From Aphrophora alni (Eukaryota > Arthropoda > Insecta > Hemiptera > Aphrophoridae): a stretch of DNA of 64,000 nucleotides. Made by a program: the position numbers and the translations under genes. This document shows, in pieces, positions 59,230-64,000 of the stretch; the first letter of the stretch is position 1, and every line of letters starts with the position of its first letter. The notes under the pieces are model-generated. The model searched no databases. It saw only the letters and a list, made by a program, of their open reading frames with translations, and was not told where the DNA came from. The stretch lies in contig OY740765.1 in the NCBI GenBank assembly GCA_963513935.1, positions 115,201,362 through 115,265,361 of the forward strand, in the 5' to 3' direction.

Positions 59230-61900
59230 AATTTTGACGATGCAAAAAGGATAATACTCGATCAAGGATCTGAACATTATCTCCCAACATCGGCTGAATA
59301 GAATTATGTAGGGCAAAAGTTCGACGCACAGCTCTTAACACAACACATTCAATGAGGATGTGCTTACTTGATAACACACCTTGACAAAATGGGCATTATG
59401 GCGGTACTCTTGTTCCATCTGAAATCCATGAGTGATCATGGAATGACCGATACAAACACAGGTAACCACAACTTCCTCTTGACGACTGGCACGTATGGAT
59501 GAATTCCATGGACAGACAGTATCTTTTATTTACCTCAGCTTATTGGACTCTGTATTTGTCCACTCTTCTTCCCATTTCTTATGCAAAATAATTTTAACGG
59601 TTGATACAAAGCCAGATACTATAACATGCTGTGTGACAGGTATCTGATTTCTAGCTTCCTTTGCCGCTTTGTCAGCTTTTGTGTTTCCCAAAATTCCGCA
59701 ATGACCAAGTACCCAGCAAAATGATACTCCGACATCCCGTAGCTGAAGTCTGTGTATGGAACACATAATATTTTCAACCAAGGGATTCTTAGAATAGTTA
59801 TCCCGGATAAATTGTAAAGCACTTTTGGAATACAGAAAAGATAATGGTGGAAACCAAATGGAACGGTATTAAGGCCTTTCAAAATAGCAAAGAGTTTAGC
59901 AGAAAATTCACTATAAGCTGAGGAGAGTAATCTATACATATACATCCGACAGAATGAGTAATATGCGCAACCAACTTTATTGTCCAGTTTAGAACCACCG
60001 GTGAAAATAATTTCACTAAATCAAGTATACAGTGAAACTCCTGATCATACACTACATCAGGAGTGTTGTCCTTGATGAACCTCAACAGTGAAAAATCAAA
60101 AGTTGGCATTTTAATGAGCCATGGAGGAATAAAACATGGAGCACTCATTCATTGGAGGAAGTCTCAAATTGTCACGATTTCTTAGTGTTCTAATGCCAAA
60201 TGGTGGAGTATAATTTTGACAACATTCATATCGTTCAGCCAAAGGATTTTTTAAAACAATGTTGTAAACCGGATAAAGCAGTTTGGAGCGCAAACTACAG
60301 ATATATGTTATTTGTAGTTGCAGTCTTCGTCGAGAAAGAGATGGTTCATCAGTCTCAGCAAGTATGCTTGAAACTGGACTCGAATGAAATACTCCACAAA
60401 CAATACGAAGAGCACAGTTATGTACCGAATCAAGCTTTTTATTGTTGATTATCTTGCGGATGAGTACACTATGGAGCCGTAATCAATCTGCGATCGAATA
60501 AGAGCGCGGTAAAATCACAACATACAAGTCCTATAAGGCTCCCCATCGAGAACTGCTGATAATATGTAACATGTCAAGAGTTTTATTGCACTGTGTTTTC
60601 AGATCAGATAGATGTGGAATCCAAGGAAATCTATGATCAAATATTAGGCCCAAACATTTAGCAGTTTCAGTAGTTTAAAGTTGTGCTCTGTCAAGAAATA
60701 ATAAAATCTGATGGTTTAGTCTTCGACGACTAAACGCAATACATTGTGTTTTGGAAGCAAAAAAACTTCAATCCTGTCAATTTTGACCAAGATTACAGTC
60801 TATTTATCACAAGTTGAAGGGCTCTTTCGGTAGTTGCCATACCTCCAGTGCCACATATATAGCAAAATCATCAACAAATAGAGAACAACAGACAAGGCAC
60901 TGCACATTAGCGGTAATGTTGTTGATTGCCGCAGCAAACAGGGTAACACTTCATTTACCATTTAGACCCCATGATTTTAAAGTATTCAGAATACCACTTC
61001 GCCAAGTCATATCATAGCCCTATTCCAGGTCAAATAACATTGCAACCCGTCTCTGATGCAATAAAAAAAAAGGTATTTTGTATAGCAGAATCTAATGAAA
61101 CAAGTTGATCGGTAGATGAATGACCCAGCCTAAAGCCACATTGTTCCATACAAAGTAGCCAGTTAATCTCGAGGTACCAAACAAGGCGCTTATTGACCAT
61201 TCTCTCTACAAGCTTGCAGAGCACATTAGTGAGAGATATGGGACGGTAACTTTCTGGCTCAGTTTTTTTTCTTTACCTGGTTTCGGAAAAGGTATTACTG
61301 TAGCCTCCAACCAAGCACAGGGAAAACATTGCTACTTGAATAAACTATTGTATATTTTAAGGAGAGTTCTCTTCATCAAAGTTGGGAGGTGTTTAACGTT
61401 TAACAATAAAATAAACTATGCTGTCCGGAGCTGGAGCGGAATCCCATCCTGACAACATAGCAGACACTAATTCCTGTAAGGAAAATGGGGTATTTACTGG
61501 TGATTCTTCCGATAGACCTACTGTGAAAGGTAATTGCTTCTTGAGACATTTTATACAAACAAAAGGTATCGCTGTAAGCAGTAGTTGAAGAAAGGTTAGC
61601 AAATGGAACTGGTGGACGTAGAGGTCTCGTCGACATCTTCGGAATGTTGTTGTCCGCTGATGTAAGGAGTGCTGCTGTAAATGAATGTACTGCTTCACAA
61701 ATTGGTACATTATCATTAATATTAGGTGATACAAAGCCATCGGCATAATCTTTCCATTTTGCTTTGCTCAAAGCATCTGGGAAGGCGGTCATTACGAAGA
61801 GAGAAGTCAGAGCAATGACTAAAGGGGATGTATCACGTACAAGAAACTTAAGATCTTCAATATGACTTCTCACTCCGTTAATGTTCCATTGTATCATGCT
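59230..61900 (-). pseudogene. Jockey/I-group LINE: endonuclease, RT and RNase H relic
   Basis: Reading right to left: endonuclease start MIQWNINGVRSHIEDLKFLV (61897), which jumps after SPLVIAL to post-endonuclease sequence (KWKDYADGFVSPNIN), so the nuclease core is deleted. A further gap, then PFSLQELVSAML and the pre-RT block; LVERMVNKRLVWYLE and EQCGFRLGHSSTDQLVSLDS (61200-61100); FVDD box at 60867-60878; thumb and connection pieces to 59900; RNase H motif SFCWVLGHCGILGNTKADKA near 59720-59660; tail RIGHSMITHG-like at 59440. Frames are broken by many shifts. Dead. Confidence 0.9.
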
Positions 61901-62001
61901 CTGGCCATATTTTATGATTGAGATATAAAAATAATAATATAATATTTGTTAACAATTAAAAAGGGTTTAGACTTTTATCATTCTTTCCACCCGAGAGTTG
62001 C

Positions 62002-62024
62002 CTGATGATGCCGCAAGGCGTATC
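62002..62024 (+). ncRNA. Hammerhead-like core remnant
   Basis: CTGATGA-t-GCC-gcaa-GGC-g: first core strand intact and a 3-bp stem II closed by a GCAA loop. The expected GAAA is replaced by TATC. A non-functional remnant at best. Confidence 0.35.
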
Positions 62025-62189
62025 AATTGTAGCTTGTTAATATTATTAAAATAATTTTTAAACTTTAGCTTTATTGCTTTATTTTATCCTTTAGAAAGTA
62101 TTTTTATGTGAATGAAAACAGAAACAGAACTTTTTTTCTTATGTTCATAAAAAGGTAGTATACCACAAAAAGATGTAATTAAAGATGCT

Positions 62190-62400
62190 CAAAATGATCT
62201 GTAAGTACGTTTTGACAATATGCCAGCCTATGGAAAAAATCTCTGGAAATGACGTTTCGCAGCACCTCAAGTGAAATTTTCCTTAACTCTACCATTATAC
62301 GGTTTATCAAGTCTTCAGTATTAACTGGTTTAGTTTTATAAACATTTAAGGATTCATATCCAGCAACCTAGCTGGATAATCAATAGTTTCCCTTTGACCG
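62190..62400 (-). pseudogene. C-terminal fragment of IS630-like transposase
   Basis: Minus frame: LINRIMVELRKISLEVLRNV followed by FFHRLAYCQNVLTDHFEHL, the same C-terminal pattern as the transposase at 43.9-46.0 kb (DNVRRAF...HFEHL). A candidate terminal end TTTCCACACTGTA lies at 62863-62875. The rest is lost. Confidence 0.55.
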
Positions 62401-62879
62401 ATCCATCATACAACCAGATAACACAGGAAAGGCCAAATGTAATTTTAAAAATTATTATTTGAATAATTAAAGAAGTTGAAAATATCACCAGCACTCTTTT
62501 TATCAGGGCCTCTCCTACTTTGCAATGTTAAAACCTTTTATTTGTTGCCACTTTCACGCTCTGAGACAGGAAAGAATATTGAAAGATGGAGAAATAATCA
62601 GTAAAGAAATATCCAGTTTTGTTATTTCATAACTTCAAATGTCCACTACTCAAGATAGAGTCAACCTTTTAAAGTAAGATTAACAGCATTTATCTCTTTT
62701 TAAATAAGCCTAGACCTTTAATTTGATACCAAACTCAACATATGGTTACATTAAAGATTATTGATATTCTGTCCTGGATGGGACGTTAAAGCTAGGTGGG
62801 AAGTTCTATTAATCTAAATTTCATAGTTTAGCAGTTATAAAAATAAGTTTCCATAATTTTTTTCCACACTGTATATATA

Positions 62880-64000
62880 TATATATATATAAAGTTTAAT
62901 TTGAGATTTAATTGTATCTTTTTATAATTTAAATAATAATAAAATATATTTTGTAGGTTATTAATAAATTTTAAGACTGACGATTAAATTGAGTTGATGT
63001 GTAAAGAAGTCTGTAATATCACGTTTAGTCCGCAATCTAGAATCAAATAATTTTGACCTCATGTTCATAATCAGCTACCTTAAATAATCGGGGAAGTTTC
63101 CTTGGTATATAGATTTCCCAAAAATATGAAAATTTAAAAATATTAAATAGGAAAAGTCAATTTTCCAAGTTTTCCGACATAATAAAAGAAAAGCTGTCAT
63201 TTTCAATTATTAACTTTGCTTTTTAAACCGATTACGAAACCGATCTACTTGCTCAGGACTTTTATTAAATAAAGTATTTTCAAATACTATGCCATAACTA
63301 AAATACAACATCCTGTTTCAATTTCATGTTTAAAAATCAATTAATCACTAATGTTTGTAGTAGCTGAAAGAAAACATAAATGACTAATTATGAAATAATC
63401 TCTGCCACTGAACAATGCATTGAGTGTTTGATTGCCACCTTTTATTGTTTGTGAAGCTATTATAAATGTGTCATGTTTAATAACAATAATTGGATCTGTT
63501 ATTAATAAAGTATGTTAATAGAAAAAACAAAATGATAAACTATAAAACAAGGTTTTGTGCAAGACCCAAGTCTTGTTGAATATGTAATGTACCGGTTAAG
63601 GCAGTATTTCCCAAACTGTACACCAATATCCTAATATATTCACTGAAATATTAAGTTTTAGAATCAGATTTTAGTGTTATGAATGTTTTGGCACCAGAGT
63701 GTATATTTTACAAATTAACTAATACACAATTAAGAAACAAATCATCGAATCATTGTTGAAAAACCCTAGCTATTATTTTACCCTGCAACAAAAAGTTTAG
63801 AAAAAATAAACAATTAAATGTTATTTTTTCTTAATTAAGTTTATCATTTTATTTTTGTTCAGATCATTTTCATGTATGTTATTCTGTATGAGAGTGTTTT
63901 ATACTCCTGCATTTACATTAATGTAATAAAACTGTAAGCATAGTACTGTATTTGTGGTTTTTTAATACCTGTTTGCCTATTGTTTTTTATATTTAATAAT
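62880..64000. other. AT-rich sequence without recognised feature
   Basis: No coding, RNA or terminal-repeat signal recognised to the window end. Confidence 0.4.

Overview
This is a window of an animal nuclear genome. It is AT-rich, has spliceosomal introns, and is packed with decayed transposons. The mobile-element mix (mariner, PIF/Harbinger and pogo-like DNA elements, Penelope-like and Jockey/R1-like retroelements, errantivirus-type Gypsy relics with F-like env remnants) and the divergence of the one host gene point to an insect, plausibly a hemipteroid. Species cannot be fixed from the sequence.

Host gene. One gene is supported with confidence: an Eps8 orthologue on the minus strand, running right to left. 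Exons are a candidate start-codon exon (42747-42825), 34146-34225, 30686-30897, 23262-23411 and 18904-19084. Splice sites and phases agree across all of them. Together they encode about the first 210 residues: a short N-terminus, the whole PTB domain and the start of the proline-rich linker. The remainder (linker, SH3, C-terminal actin-binding part) must lie left of position 1. The four introns (about 8.5, 3.2, 7.3 and 4.2 kb) are filled with transposons. An in-phase 54-nt candidate cassette exon sits at 28724-28777.

Layout. 1-1.2 kb: Penelope-like element abutting a PHD-finger fragment. 1.2-6.7 kb: a LINE fragment, two big palindromes and a 107-bp tandem array that one palindrome interrupts. 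6.7-10.4 kb: diverged repeats, TA microsatellites and a third palindrome. 10.7-13.1 kb: two PIF/Harbinger-like elements with Myb/SANT-type ORF relics. 13.3-15.7 kb: errantivirus relic (integrase, env-like, LTR-like). 15.7-18.8 kb: diverged tandem repeats. 18.9-42.8 kb: the Eps8 region, including a mariner (23566-28142) split by a 3.3-kb LTR element, a perfect 232-bp tandem duplication, and an env-like relic in reverse orientation. 43-64 kb: no recognised host exon; an IS630-like transposon, pogo-like and other MITEs, dispersed families A and C, a 121-bp satellite, and a 2.7-kb degenerate LINE.

Most short open frames in the window are chance or transposon debris. The items most worth pursuing are the gag/pol-less LTR element carrying an unrecognised ORF, the small palindromes built around hammerhead-like cores, the candidate Eps8 microexon, and the nested insertions that give relative ages.
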